DNA from: Staphylococcus arlettae
GTDB lineage: Bacteria > Bacillota > Bacilli > Staphylococcales > Staphylococcaceae
DNA length: 64,000 nucleotides
Assembly (NCBI RefSeq): GCF_002902345.1
Contig: NZ_PPQB01000019.1
Location: 14,540-78,539, forward strand
Direction of reading: 5' to 3'
The notes below the pieces were generated by a model, which was given only the letters and a program-made list of their open reading frames with translations, was not told the DNA's origin and ran no database searches. The translations under genes and the position numbers were made by a program. This document shows, one piece after another, positions 32,425-41,733 of this stretch (position 1 is the stretch's first letter; each line of letters begins with the position of its first letter).

Positions 32425-32449
32425 CTTGCAGTTTTAAGGAGGAGTTTTT

Positions 32450-33241
32450 ATGTTTAAAGATTTAGAAGGCAAAGTAGTAGTTATCACTGGGGCTGGTAGT
32501 GGTTTAGGAAAATCATTCGCCGAAGAATTTGGTAAAGCTCAAGCAAAAGTTGTATTAAATTATTTATCTGACCATCATATTCCAGATGTAGATGCTTCAA
32601 TTCGTTTGATCGAAGAAGCTGGTGGACAAGCTATAAAAGTTCAAGCGGACGTTTCAATAGAAGACGATGTTAATCGTTTGGTAAATACAGCTATTGAACA
32701 TTTTGGTACGTTAGACATTATGATGAACAATGCTGGATTTGAAAAACCAATCCCTACGCATGAAATGTCTGTTGCAGAATGGCAAAAAGTAATTGATATT
32801 AACTTAACTGGAGCATTTATGGGAGCTAAAGCTGCTGTGAATCATTTTCTACAAGAGAACAAAAAAGGTGTTATTATCAATACCTCTAGTGTACATGACA
32901 CTATACCTTGGCCAAACTACGTTAACTACGCAGCAAGTAAAGGTGGACTTAAATTAATGATGGAAACCATGTCTATGGAATATGCACAATATGGTATCCG
33001 TATTAATAATATATCTCCTGGGGCTATTGTTACTGAACATACTCGTGAAAAATTCTCTGATCCAGAAACACGTGCTGAAACTCTAGAGATGATTCCTGCT
33101 AAAGAAATAGGCGAAGTACAACAAGTTGCTAACGTCGCGCTATTTTTAGCTTCTGATTTCTCTAATTACATTCACGGTACAACAATTTATGTTGACGGTG
33201 GAATGACGAACTACCCTGCCTTTATGGGTGGAAAAGGATAA
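32450..33241 (+). CDS. gdh: Glucose 1-dehydrogenase (SDR family)
   Basis: A 263-residue short-chain dehydrogenase that oxidises beta-D-glucose to gluconolactone with NAD(P). The cofactor motif TGAGSGLG is at 13-20, NNAG at about 90-93, and the catalytic set includes INTSSVHD and YAASK. GGAGG precedes the ATG by 6 bases. It forms an operon with glcU, as in S. xylosus, where the pair provides a PTS-independent glucose route. A strong hairpin follows at 33294-33334. Confidence 0.92.
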   Translation: MFKDLEGKVVVITGAGSGLGKSFAEEFGKAQAKVVLNYLSDHHIPDVDASIRLIEEAGGQAIKVQADVSIEDDVNRLVNTAIEHFGTLDIMMNNAGFEKPIPTHEMSVAEWQKVIDINLTGAFMGAKAAVNHFLQENKKGVIINTSSVHDTIPWPNYVNYAASKGGLKLMMETMSMEYAQYGIRINNISPGAIVTEHTREKFSDPETRAETLEMIPAKEIGEVQQVANVALFLASDFSNYIHGTTIYVDGGMTNYPAFMGGKG

Positions 33242-33293
33242 ATCTAATATTGCAAAAACAAGTTCGAGACAATCATGTCTTTGACTAAAAAAT

Positions 33294-33334
33294 AAACGTC
33301 AATTTCTATTGAAAAGATATAGAAATTGGCGTTT
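33294..33334 (+). terminator. glcU-gdh terminator
   Basis: Two 16-base arms (33294-33309 and 33319-33334) pair with one G-U, with a 9-base loop and TTCTTTA after the stem. Confidence 0.8.
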
Positions 33335-33413
33335 TCTTTAGATTTATGAAATATCATCACTCAAAATTATTCTTTAACATTTTGTTTTCGACGGTTATTA
33401 TGTTTTAAATAAC

Positions 33414-33519
33414 AAAATGTAAATTGTACCTACTGACTTCTAATAAAATAGTATGCGTGAGAGACTACAGGCTCGAACCATACACCAAGCAAGCATGCAC
33501 GGTCAAAACCAAATGTTTT
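33414..33519. repeat. Dispersed repeat R2 (direct copy A)
   Basis: Its 74-base core (33446-33519) starts AAATAGTATGCGTGAGAGAC and closely matches 33694-33767 with scattered substitutions. The left flank AAATTGTACC also has a counterpart in copy B. It is related to R1 by GAGACTACAGGCT and the GCATGCAC-type end. Confidence 0.7.
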
Positions 33520-33652
33520 CAAATATAAAATTAAAGTTTTCATTGGTAATTTAAATTATGTACTGCGAAAATCTTTATACATAAAGTACATCGTTTATTT
33601 ATTTTCGTAATATTAATCAACTCGTACGAATTGACCTTTTTTGAATAGAAAA

Positions 33653-33767
33653 ATATAAATTGTCCCGATTTTGAATCGTGCTGACGTCCGGGGAAATAGT
33701 ATGCGTGAGAGACTATTGGCTCGAACCATACCCCAGGCAAACATGCACGATCAAAATCAAATGTTTT
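33653..33767. repeat. Dispersed repeat R3 (direct copy B)
   Basis: It has the same 74-base core as copy A (33694-33767), preceded by GCTGACGTCCGGGG. The cores start 248 bases apart, and an antisense reading frame across this copy is a repeat artefact. Confidence 0.7.
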
Positions 33768-33776
33768 ATATATAAG

Positions 33777-33822
33777 GAGGACCAATCCATATTAAGGATT
33801 GGTCCTCTTATTTTGAGCATGG
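33777..33822. repeat. 46-base repeated terminator hairpin, copy 1
   Basis: GAGGACCAATCC / GGATTGGTCCTC (12-bp perfect stem, 7-base loop) plus TTATTTTGAGCATGG. Identical over 46 bases to 56626-56671. On the minus strand it can end transcription of the AEC transporter gene. Confidence 0.8.
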
Positions 33823-33846
33823 AAATTTATATCCAATCTCATTTTG

Positions 33847-34755
33847 TTATATAAATAGCGCCTGATAAACATAAATAATTACTATACTAATCACTATCGT
33901 CAAGTTGGTAACCATGCCAACAATCGGTAAAGTTTTATATTTAAATTGTATAGAGTACGGAATAATAGACACACCTACTGGTAACAACCATGTTATCAAT
34001 AATGTTGTTTTAATCATTGCATCATCTACAGGTAAGAAAAAATACACCAGTATTCCTGCAATTAATCCTAAACCATAATGTAATGATAAATATTTTAACA
34101 CCAATGGTAAGTAACGTTTTTCAATATTAAAACTCAACATTAAACCAAGTAATAACATTGATAATGGCATGTTAGCCTGTGACAATACTGAGAAAAAGTC
34201 AATAACAGGCTTAGGAAAATGAATATTGAGCAAATTTAAAATAAACATAATCATATAAGTCATTAAAGGCACAGATTTCACAATATTTTTACCTAAATAT
34301 TTGAAATCAAAGCTATCCGGTCCTTCACTAAAATAGCTACCAACGAAATAAGTAACACCAAACATTATGATAGCGCCACCGATGTCTGCCATTCCAAAGT
34401 AAATCATTCCTTTTTCAGGCCATATCGCCTCAACTAACGGATACGCAAATAAACCTATATTTAAAGAAGCTGTCATCATTCCTACTGTCCCACGAACTTG
34501 GTTATCATGATTTAAAAAACACCAAATCACAATAATCTTTGCTAAAACACCAAAAATGATCATCATAATAGGTAAAATTGATAATGAAAGGTCCAATTCT
34601 GCTTTATTTAAATTAACAATGACTAAAGAAGGAAGCGTAATATTAAGTACTAATGTAGCAAATATTTGGCTATCATTAGCTTTAAAGTATTTTAACTTTT
34701 TTAGACCATACCCTAATGCAATAAGTAAAATAATTATAATGAATTGTTGCGTCAC
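33847..34755 (-). CDS. AEC (auxin efflux carrier)-family transporter
   Basis: A 302-residue membrane protein with about ten hydrophobic segments in two repeated bundles, characteristic of the AEC/BASS fold (LALGYGLKKLKYF near the N-terminus, LVLNITLPSLVIVNL, and LNIGLFAYPLVEAIWPEKG). Bacterial relatives export or import organic acids such as malate; the substrate here is unknown. I chose the GTG at 34755, preceded by AGAAGGA, over an ATG at 34791 that lacks a Shine-Dalgarno sequence. It is monocistronic and ends at the repeated hairpin. Confidence 0.85.
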   Translation of the reverse strand: MTQQFIIIILLIALGYGLKKLKYFKANDSQIFATLVLNITLPSLVIVNLNKAELDLSLSILPIMMIIFGVLAKIIVIWCFLNHDNQVRGTVGMMTASLNIGLFAYPLVEAIWPEKGMIYFGMADIGGAIIMFGVTYFVGSYFSEGPDSFDFKYLGKNIVKSVPLMTYMIMFILNLLNIHFPKPVIDFFSVLSQANMPLSMLLLGLMLSFNIEKRYLPLVLKYLSLHYGLGLIAGILVYFFLPVDDAMIKTTLLITWLLPVGVSIIPYSIQFKYKTLPIVGMVTNLTIVISIVIIYVYQALFI

Positions 34756-34891
34756 TTTAATCCTTCTTTCCAACATACATTTCGTTTTCAATACATTTTC
34801 ATACTATAACACTTTTGTACTTGTTTTAGAACCATTCAATTCCATGTTATAATTTTATCTAATATATAATTAAATTAAAGGAGATATTATA

Positions 34892-35068
34892 ATGGATTTA
34901 AATTCTAAATTAGCAGAACTTAAAGATGATTATATTAGATTACAAAATGACTTAGATAAAAGAGAGTCAGTAAATCAAGATACCGATCCTTTACACCGTC
35001 AATTAGCTCAAATTGAAAATGAAATTGCTGATATTCGTTCAAAAATGCGTCAAAAAGAAAGTGAATAA
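34892..35068 (+). CDS. 58-residue coiled-coil protein, unknown function
   Basis: A short but convincing gene: AAAGGAG lies 8 bases before the ATG, and the product (MDLNSKLAELKDDYIRLQND ... IADIRSKMRQKESE) is almost wholly charged heptad-like helix with a short break at about 31-37 (QDTDPLH). Two coiled-coil segments (about 3-30 and 38-56) are predicted by eye. No family with known function is recognised. The next gene, for a small membrane protein, begins 63 bases downstream on the same strand. Confidence 0.8.
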   Translation: MDLNSKLAELKDDYIRLQNDLDKRESVNQDTDPLHRQLAQIENEIADIRSKMRQKESE

Positions 35069-35131
35069 CATTCTAGTCAGCACTTTTGTTTCATGCTAAG
35101 ATTAAAGGCGAACTTTGAAAGGATGTTAGAT

Positions 35132-35449
35132 ATGCAACTTTACTTGGTATTGTTACCTATACTTTACTTAATTGTGAGTTATATAAGTATATATAAAATG
35201 AATACAATATTCACTCGCATTCTACGAATAATAATGGCATTATTGTTATTATTCGTTGTAGCAGTCACTACACTATCTTTCCCATTGTCTAATTGGTGGG
35301 TATTTGTAGTATTACTATTACTCGTAGGTAATGTAGAAGTAACTGCATTTAAATATGGTAAGCAAGATATTAAAGGTGTTAAAATTTTAAACATTTTAAC
35401 AGCGATTTTACTCGTTATCTATATCATTTTAACACTTGTACTTTATTAA
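35132..35449 (+). CDS. Small four-helix membrane protein, unknown function
   Basis: A 105-residue protein with four hydrophobic segments (about 2-19, 27-47, 52-71 and 83-103) separated by short basic loops, the third loop being KYGKQDIKGVK. The ATG at 35132 has AAAGGA 8 bases upstream; the earlier in-frame ATG at 35093 has none. It probably shares a transcript with the 34892 coiled-coil gene and ends at a perfect 19-bp terminator. No function can be assigned. Confidence 0.75.
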   Translation: MQLYLVLLPILYLIVSYISIYKMNTIFTRILRIIMALLLLFVVAVTTLSFPLSNWWVFVVLLLLVGNVEVTAFKYGKQDIKGVKILNILTAILLVIYIILTLVLY

Positions 35450-35467
35450 TTTGCTTGAACTAAAAAA

Positions 35468-35518
35468 ATAAAACCACTGATATAGCTTATGTTAATGCAG
35501 CTATATCAGTGGTTTTAT
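35468..35518. terminator. Bidirectional terminator
   Basis: A perfect 19-bp stem, 35468-35486 with 35500-35518 (13-base loop), rich in A before and T after, between the 35132 gene (+) and fmhB (-). Confidence 0.9.
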
Positions 35519-35608
35519 TTATATATAAAGCTATGGTTACTCAATGAGATGCTATTTACTGTTCAATAAGGTAACTAAGCATAATTCATTTCACAAAGTT
35601 AAGTTTGA

Positions 35609-36859
35609 CTATTTTCTTTTTATTTTTTTAGAAACTGTTATTTTGGCTTTTGTTAATTTAGGTTTTACATTTTCAATCACTTGATACAGTGGTTTATTGA
35701 GTACGTAGTCAAATTCACCAATTTTTTCACTTAAATATGTGCCCCACACTTTTTTGAAAGTCCACAAGCCATAATGACTTGAATCTTTGTCAGGGTCATT
35801 GTCAGTACCACCAAAATCATAAGTTTTTGCGCCTTGTTGTCTTGCGTATTGCATCATAGCAAATTGCATATGATGATTCGGTAAAAAGTCACGATATTCA
35901 TTTGACGACGCACCATATAGATAATAAGATTTGTCGCCTGCAAACATGAGTAACGCGCCTGATAAATACATACCATCAGGATGCTTTTGCTCTAAAGTCT
36001 CCATATCTTGTATCAACGCTTGTGTTTTTTCTACCTTATTATCTACATCATTTATTTTATTTAAAGTTTTTTTATCTTGTTTTTTCTCAAGTAACTTCGC
36101 TCGCTCTTGTTCTAGTTGTATCATTTCTGCTCTCAAATCTGTTAATACAGGTTTTGGTTCTAATTTAACTAAAAAGAGCTCTGCATCACCATCTTCATGT
36201 AATGCATCATATATATTTTGAAAATATGAAATATCTCGTGTTAAGAAACCATCACGTTCACCTGTAATTTTCATTAAGTTTGCAAACGTTTCTAAACCAT
36301 CACGCCCTGCACGTTCTACGGTAGTGCCTCGTTTCAATGCTAATCTCACCTTAGAACGATTACGACGTTCAAAGCTTTGAATTAAACTTTCATCGTCTTT
36401 ATCTATTGGGGTAATCATCGTCATACGTGGTTGAATATAATCTTTAGATAAGCCTTCTTTAAAGCCTTTATGTTTAAAGCCTAGTTCTTTTAAATGTTTT
36501 AATGCTGTTGTGCCATTCTCCACTTCAACATCTGGATCAATTTTAATCGCATAGGCCTTTTCTTGTTTGGCAACTTGAATAGCATATTCTAACAACGCTT
36601 CAAGTGCTAATTTATCATTATAATCTGTGACAAAACCACGAGAAACATAACATAGTGTGAAAGGTAGTTTCGGTACTTTTTTAAATAACAGCTGGCCAAC
36701 TCCTTTAACTTCGCCATTTTCTCCAACAGCGATACGTTTAGAATACCAACCTGTTAGTTGTTTCGTTTCAGCCCATTTTGTTAATTGGAGCAAATCACCA
36801 TTAGGATGATTTTTAACAAAAGCATCATGGTCTTGATTTGTGATATTCATCTTTTCCAT
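35609..36859 (-). CDS. fmhB: FmhB (FemX), lipid II:glycine glycyltransferase
   Basis: A 416-residue FemABX protein, very close to S. aureus FmhB, the essential enzyme that adds the first glycine of the interpeptide bridge to lipid II using glycyl-tRNA. Two GNAT-like subdomains are interrupted by a coiled-coil arm (about residues 240-290, LTDLRAEMIQLEQERAKLLE and following). FERRNRSKVRLALKRGTTVE and YDFGGTDNDPDKDSSHYGLW are diagnostic. The coiled-coil arm is the most diverged part from the S. aureus protein. It is monocistronic. Confidence 0.95.
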   Translation of the reverse strand: MEKMNITNQDHDAFVKNHPNGDLLQLTKWAETKQLTGWYSKRIAVGENGEVKGVGQLLFKKVPKLPFTLCYVSRGFVTDYNDKLALEALLEYAIQVAKQEKAYAIKIDPDVEVENGTTALKHLKELGFKHKGFKEGLSKDYIQPRMTMITPIDKDDESLIQSFERRNRSKVRLALKRGTTVERAGRDGLETFANLMKITGERDGFLTRDISYFQNIYDALHEDGDAELFLVKLEPKPVLTDLRAEMIQLEQERAKLLEKKQDKKTLNKINDVDNKVEKTQALIQDMETLEQKHPDGMYLSGALLMFAGDKSYYLYGASSNEYRDFLPNHHMQFAMMQYARQQGAKTYDFGGTDNDPDKDSSHYGLWTFKKVWGTYLSEKIGEFDYVLNKPLYQVIENVKPKLTKAKITVSKKIKRK

Positions 36860-36979
36860 ATTATTCTTTTTCTCCTTTGTCTATACGATGATTTAATTAT
36901 ACAATGCTTGCCGCTTTCTTTCACGTTGTAGCTTCAATTTTGTTATAATTAAAGAAACACTTAAAATGAGGTATTTGTT

Positions 36980-37231
36980 ATGCGTATTATAATTATTCTG
37001 TTATTATTAGTTGCCAATTTGTTTGTATTTATACAATCCGCATCACAAACGTTATCAATTGATAATTTAAGTTTACGTATTTTACTTGTTGCGTTGACGT
37101 TAGTATTGTCAACATTCTTTTTGTTATTAAGAAGCAATAAGGTTGCAACCTACTTATCAATTATAACATTAATTTTTTCTCTAATACACATTATCTATAT
37201 CGCACATACTGCATATGAATATATTTATTAA
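36980..37231 (+). CDS. Small three-helix membrane protein, unknown function
   Basis: An 83-residue hydrophobic protein, MRIIIILLLLVANLFVFIQS then helices at about 32-49 and 56-74. A weak AATGAGG precedes the ATG, and TATAAT stands near 36940. Its stop codon overlaps the stop codon of the convergent VOC gene by 4 bases. No function can be inferred. Confidence 0.6.
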   Translation: MRIIIILLLLVANLFVFIQSASQTLSIDNLSLRILLVALTLVLSTFFLLLRSNKVATYLSIITLIFSLIHIIYIAHTAYEYIY

Positions 37232-37986
37232 TCTGCATCAAATCGATATCTGATCCCTCTAATAATAAGCGAGTATGATGAAGTAGCCTTTTCATCCTTT
37301 AAAATTACAGTATGGTACTTAGAAACCTGACCATCATATATTTCATACACTATAGTGTCATTGGGTAATTTTAATGATGTGTAGGTTTCTGTATCATCAA
37401 TAATTTCCATATCGAACCAAGTTTGCCATTTTTGAACAGTCACTGCGCGTTCAGTACTATCGATACGTATTTGCTTTACAGTGAATTCTTGTTGCTGAAA
37501 TGGGGCCAACTTTTTATTTCTAACAGCAAGTGGTTCCTCCCATTGTATGAAAAATGGCGGTTTTACTCGATAATCTGGATCGGCTATGTACAACAAGCGC
37601 CAATGTATTTTATTCCCCTTTTCATCTACACGATGCATATTGACAGGTCCGACAACATCTACATCTTTGGCAATTAATTGCTGTTTTACTAAATCTAAAT
37701 CATCTGTTTGAAACGCCACTGTTTTTAAACCTTGAGCAAAGTTATCTTGAATTATTTTAGATGGAAACGATACTCTACCTTCTTCTGACTTAGTAATTTT
37801 CCGTAATATTTCAGCATTATAAACATCCAATAACTCAATATACGCATTATCCAAGTACACTAAGCGATTAAAAGTTCCCAATTTTTCATGTTTTCCCCCA
37901 TCATAAATACGCAGTAATTCTCCCGGATATTTAAATGTTTGAAGCTGATTTATATAATGAATCATGTGATCTAATTTTAGATTCAA
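37228..37986 (-). CDS. VOC/glyoxalase-like domain protein
   Basis: About 252 residues. The N-terminus (LKLDHMIHYINQL) and the mid-region (LVYLDNAYIELLDVYN, FQTDDLDLVKQQL, HWRLLYIADPDYRVKPPFF) match the glyoxalase-like domain group found in Firmicutes, with two paired beta-alpha-beta-beta-beta modules. Metal ligands His and Glu are plausible (H in LDHM, E in YIELLD). I prefer the TTG at 37986 with GGGGG 7 bases upstream; an ATG at 38022 would add 12 residues. Substrate unknown. Confidence 0.75.
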   Translation of the reverse strand: MNLKLDHMIHYINQLQTFKYPGELLRIYDGGKHEKLGTFNRLVYLDNAYIELLDVYNAEILRKITKSEEGRVSFPSKIIQDNFAQGLKTVAFQTDDLDLVKQQLIAKDVDVVGPVNMHRVDEKGNKIHWRLLYIADPDYRVKPPFFIQWEEPLAVRNKKLAPFQQQEFTVKQIRIDSTERAVTVQKWQTWFDMEIIDDTETYTSLKLPNDTIVYEIYDGQVSKYHTVILKDEKATSSYSLIIRGIRYRFDAD

Positions 37987-38191
37987 CTTAATTCCCCCTA
38001 TTGCTTTATTCACCTTAATCATAACAAATCAACGCTGACTTTACCGTTAAAAACAAAAGTAATAACTTACTATAGTTATCTATTCTCAAAATATATTACA
38101 CAGCTATTGATTTATATTGCTATTTACCTTACAATGGGGTTTGTCACAAAATAAGGTTAGCAAAGCTAACTATTTCTTGAAGGAGTTTGTT

Positions 38192-38626
38192 ATGGATACC
38201 AAAAATTTATTCAATAGTTTAACCGCTGTATATAGACCTTATGTCAAACTATTCCAACCAATATTTGAGCGATATGATTTATATCCAGCCCAATGGTTAG
38301 TGTTAAAAGATATTGGCCTCAATGCACCGACGACACTCGTTCAAATTTCAAAGAGACGTGCAATTGAAAAACCAACAACGCGTAAAATACTAAAAGTACT
38401 ATCAGAAAAAAATTTGTTATCTGTAACACAAGGTAAAGACAAAAGAGAACGTATTTTGACTTTATCACTTCAAGGTCAATCCCTATATGACGAAATCAAT
38501 AACCAGATTGAATCTGTGCAAGAACAAATCGTTGCAGACACAGGATTAACAGCAGATGATTTAGCAACAACTATCAAAACTGTCACAGCAATTCATTCAC
38601 AATTATCAACACTTGAGGAGGAATAA
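38192..38626 (+). CDS. MarR-family transcriptional regulator
   Basis: A 144-residue winged-helix protein. LYPAQWLVLKDIGLNAPTTL and KPTTRKILKVLSEKNLLSVT form the helix-turn-helix, and GKDKRERILTLSLQGQSLYD is the wing with the DKRER motif. The ATG at 38192 follows AAGGAG by 6 bases; an upstream ATG at 38117 is unsupported. The MFS transporter gene starts 4 bases after its stop, so it probably controls that exporter. The ligand is unknown. Confidence 0.9.
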   Translation: MDTKNLFNSLTAVYRPYVKLFQPIFERYDLYPAQWLVLKDIGLNAPTTLVQISKRRAIEKPTTRKILKVLSEKNLLSVTQGKDKRERILTLSLQGQSLYDEINNQIESVQEQIVADTGLTADDLATTIKTVTAIHSQLSTLEEE

Positions 38627-38629
38627 TGT

Positions 38630-39832
38630 GTGGCTCAATCAACACTAAAATCGCCCATATGGACAAAAAGTTTTAATATTAATTTTCTAACTAATTTTTT
38701 AGTCTATTTATGTATGTATCTATTAATAGTTATAATTGCTAGTTATACTAAATCAACTTACAATGTTTCTGATAGCGTGGCTGGACTTGTTTCTGGCCTT
38801 TTTATTATTGGTTCATTAATTGGTCGATTTGCTACAGGGAAGTATGTTAATAAAATAGGACCAAAACGCATTTTATTAATTGGTTTAATCTTGTTAATTA
38901 TAACGCAATTATTTTATTTTATTGAAGGTTCTATTACTATTCTAATGATTACTAGAATTCTTAATGGTATTGCTACCGGAGTAACAACTACAGCAACAGG
39001 AACTATTGCAGCTTATGTAACACCAGCTGAACGTAAAAGTGAAGGTATCAGTTTATTTTCATTAAGTTTAGTAATCGGTGCCGCAATTGGGCCATTTTTT
39101 GGTTTATTATTAATTGGTGCTTTCCCTATTAGCTTCTTATTCACTATTTGCTTATTGTGTGGCATCGTTAGTTTGTTAATATCTTTCTTCATTAATATTC
39201 AATTTGACATTACACAACCTGCGAAAACACCATCAACAACTCCCAAAAAAGCCTTTGACATTAATAATTATATAGCAAAAGAAGCTATACCGGTTGCTAT
39301 TATTATGATGATTGCAGGCTTGAGTTACTCTTCAATTTTAACGTTCTTACAATTTTTTGCTGAAGAGATTAATTTAGTAACGTTATCAAGCTATTTCTTT
39401 ATATTCTATGCTATTGCGTCATTAATTACACGACCAGTAGCTGGTCGCTTAATGGATGATAAAAATGAAAATGTGGTGGTATATCCCGCATTTATATTCT
39501 TAATACTAACTTACTTTGTCTTAAGTATAACTGATACTGGTTGGATGCTTATAGTTGCCGGGTTATTACTTGGAGCAGGTTACGGTAATATATCATCGAG
39601 TATGCAGGCAATTGCCATCAAAGTATCACCACCTGCAAAATATGGTATCGCCACATCTACTTATTTTATAGGTTTAGATTTAGGTCTTGGTTTTGGACCA
39701 TATGTATTAGGATTTATTACATCTACACTTTCATATGGTCAATTGTATGGCATAATGGCTATTATGATCATATTTACGACCTTCCTCTATTTCTTTGTTC
39801 ACGGACGGAAAGTCAAACGCAGTCAGCTCTAA
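38630..39832 (+). CDS. MFS transporter, probable efflux pump
   Basis: A 400-residue major facilitator with 12 hydrophobic segments. The loop 2-3 motif GRFATGKYVNKIGPKRIL and the motif-C-like SLVIGAAIGPFFGLLLIGAF are visible; the latter is found in antiporters. The start is GTG at 38630, with AGGAGG 8 bases upstream inside the MarR gene. The MarR-MFS arrangement is typical of drug or metabolite export under ligand-responsive control. No substrate can be named. Confidence 0.85.
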   Translation: MAQSTLKSPIWTKSFNINFLTNFLVYLCMYLLIVIIASYTKSTYNVSDSVAGLVSGLFIIGSLIGRFATGKYVNKIGPKRILLIGLILLIITQLFYFIEGSITILMITRILNGIATGVTTTATGTIAAYVTPAERKSEGISLFSLSLVIGAAIGPFFGLLLIGAFPISFLFTICLLCGIVSLLISFFINIQFDITQPAKTPSTTPKKAFDINNYIAKEAIPVAIIMMIAGLSYSSILTFLQFFAEEINLVTLSSYFFIFYAIASLITRPVAGRLMDDKNENVVVYPAFIFLILTYFVLSITDTGWMLIVAGLLLGAGYGNISSSMQAIAIKVSPPAKYGIATSTYFIGLDLGLGFGPYVLGFITSTLSYGQLYGIMAIMIIFTTFLYFFVHGRKVKRSQL

Positions 39833-39840
39833 TATAAAAA

Positions 39841-39880
39841 TAAAAGCAGGTCAATGCCTATGCGCATTGACCTGCTTTTA
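39841..39880. terminator. Bidirectional terminator
   Basis: A perfect 17-bp stem (39841-39857 with 39864-39880) and 6-base loop between the MFS gene (+) and sarV (-). Confidence 0.9.
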
Positions 39881-39931
39881 TAATCTGTTTTTTATGTAGG
39901 TATTACACTCTAACTAAACAAGATAAAATTG

Positions 39932-40282
39932 TTATTTCACTAATTGTGTCGTTTCAATCGCTGACGTTATATCTTGTAACAATGTTAATTGTTTATCATC
40001 AAAATAATAAAAGACTTGGCGTTCATCTGACTCTGAACGTACTTTAGAAATAAGTTCTTTTTTATAAATCTTACGAATAATGACATCAATTTTACTTGTA
40101 TCCCATAACATCTCAAAATGCAATGTATCACGCAATACCTTGCCGCTAATTTTTTCTGCTTCAAACACTTTGTATAATACTACGAATTCTTCCATTGATA
40201 AACCTTGCGTCGTTTTAAGCCAGTGCTTTAATTGACTTAAAGCCTTTTCAGATGCGATAAATTGTTGAACTTTATTTTCCAT
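39932..40282 (-). CDS. sarV: SarA-family regulator SarV
   Basis: A 116-residue SarA/MarR-type winged-helix regulator. [30 protein letters not shown] and [20 protein letters not shown] (with the family DER in the wing) match S. aureus SarV, which controls autolysis-related genes there and is repressed by SarA and MgrA. Its position between the MFS gene and moaA is the same as in S. aureus. GGAGG lies 11 bases before the ATG, a long spacing. Confidence 0.92.
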   Translation of the reverse strand: MENKVQQFIASEKALSQLKHWLKTTQGLSMEEFVVLYKVFEAEKISGKVLRDTLHFEMLWDTSKIDVIIRKIYKKELISKVRSESDERQVFYYFDDKQLTLLQDITSAIETTQLVK

Positions 40283-40697
40283 ATTAAGACCAGCCTCCAG
40301 TAATTTTCTAGTTGTTTTTAAATTTAAAATGGCTTTATTTATAGTAATATGCTTTTAAAATATTATATAACAGTTCCATCTTTAAATCTATAATTTTTAG
40401 TTTTTAGTTTTAACTAGGTGTTTTGCAATGTTATTTAAATTAATATTATGTATTTCACTTCTTAAGCATTGATAAAGTTACAATTTTTATTATAGTAATT
40501 TTTTAAATTCAACTATTTGAACATTACCTAAGATAATAATGTAGTACGTTAATAAAAATAACTTTAGCTTTAATTGCCGCGAAAAAAATAAACGCATTTC
40601 ATCTGTTTGCATAAAAAATTCCCTTTAAAGTCGAAACTTTAAAGGGAATAGCTAATTATTATAATAGATAGTTATTACAAATTTAAGTTAAGTAATA
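40283..40697. other. AT-rich region between sarV and moaA
   Basis: 415 bases, very AT-rich, as is common upstream of SarA-family genes whose promoters bind SarA proteins. No gene is seen. It includes the moaA terminator at 40613-40648. Confidence 0.6.
40613..40648 (-). terminator. Terminator of the moeA-moaA operon
   Basis: TTCCCTTTAAAG / CTTTAAAGGGAA (12 bp, 6-base loop) followed on the minus strand by a T-rich run, 49 bases after moaA. Confidence 0.88.
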
Positions 40698-41720
40698 TTA
40701 ACCACCTATATAGTTCATATTAATTTTTTGGCGTTTACGGTTAGCTACAGTTTGTTCTGTACGTTCATCAGAATAACGATCGTCTCTTACACCCCATAAT
40801 GCTTTAAACTTAGCTTTCAACTCACTATCTGTGGCACCATTTCGCATAAAGTTTTTCAAATCAAAGCCATCAACAGCACTAAATAAACAGCCATAAAACT
40901 TGCCATCAGATGACAAGCGTGCACGCGTACATGTCGAACAAAAAGATTGTGATACACTTGTGATCAATCCAAACTGTGCACCGTTATCATTATGACGATA
41001 ATATTTAGCTACTTCTCCGTAGTATTTCGGTGGAACAGGTGTAATATCATAAGCTTCTTCGATTGTGCTAAGCATCTCATCTTTTGTAACCACCTTACTA
41101 AAGTCCCAACCATTATCATTACCAACATCCATAAACTCAATAAACCGAATTTCGATTTTTTTGTCTTTAAAATATTGTATCATTGGTAATATTTGATCAT
41201 CATTGACTCCCTTTTGAATAACTACATTAACTTTAACTTTAAAACCAATTGCAATGGCATAGTCAATTTGCGATAAGATGGTTGAAGCTTTAATATTACG
41301 ATTGTTAATCGCTTGGAACACCTCATCATCTATTGCATCTAAACTGACATTGATACGACGTAAGCCCGCATTATATAAATTTTGACCATGTTTTTTTAAC
41401 AGCAATCCATTTGTTGTTAAGCCTATATCTTCTATCGCTTCAATTTGCGATAACTGCTCAATAAATTTATATAAATCACGGCGTAATAAGGGTTCGCCAC
41501 CAGTTATACGTATCTTTTTCACACCTAAGTCAGTGTAAAGCTTAGCTATTCGCGTCATTTCATCAAAAGTTAGCAATTCATCTTTCGGTAAGAATACAAA
41601 ATCATCACCAAATATTTCCTTTGGCATACAGTAGTCACAGCGAAAATTACATCTATCAGTTACTGATAATCTCAAATCACGAATTGGTCTTCCTAATTTA
41701 TCCGTTATTTGTTCGCTCAT
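40698..41720 (-). CDS. moaA: GTP 3',8-cyclase MoaA
   Basis: A 340-residue radical SAM enzyme that, followed by MoaC, converts GTP to cyclic pyranopterin monophosphate. The N-terminal cluster ligands are C24, C28 and C31 (CNFRCDYC); the second cluster is held by CSTC and a further Cys in FYGCLF. It ends with the required Gly-Gly (NYIGG). GGGGGG precedes the ATG. It is last in moeA-mobB-moaE-moaD-mobA-moaA. Confidence 0.98.
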   Translation of the reverse strand: MSEQITDKLGRPIRDLRLSVTDRCNFRCDYCMPKEIFGDDFVFLPKDELLTFDEMTRIAKLYTDLGVKKIRITGGEPLLRRDLYKFIEQLSQIEAIEDIGLTTNGLLLKKHGQNLYNAGLRRINVSLDAIDDEVFQAINNRNIKASTILSQIDYAIAIGFKVKVNVVIQKGVNDDQILPMIQYFKDKKIEIRFIEFMDVGNDNGWDFSKVVTKDEMLSTIEEAYDITPVPPKYYGEVAKYYRHNDNGAQFGLITSVSQSFCSTCTRARLSSDGKFYGCLFSAVDGFDLKNFMRNGATDSELKAKFKALWGVRDDRYSDERTEQTVANRKRQKINMNYIGG

Positions 41721-41733
41721 CTTAAAGCCCCCC

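Larger units (their letters stand above)
33242..33846. other. Repeat-rich intergenic region
   Basis: 605 bases without a convincing gene. It contains the gdh terminator, an inverted repeat (ACATTTTGTT 33377-33386 / AACAAAATGT 33411-33420), two direct copies of the dispersed repeat (33414-33519 and 33653-33767) and a hairpin also found at 56626-56671. Confidence 0.65.

Noticed and set aside
33414-33767. CRISPR array
   Set aside because: Only two copies, 248 bases apart, with no regular short spacers and no cas genes.
33540-33785. 81-codon minus-strand frame
   Set aside because: It runs through dispersed repeat R3 and the repeated hairpin and resembles no protein I know.
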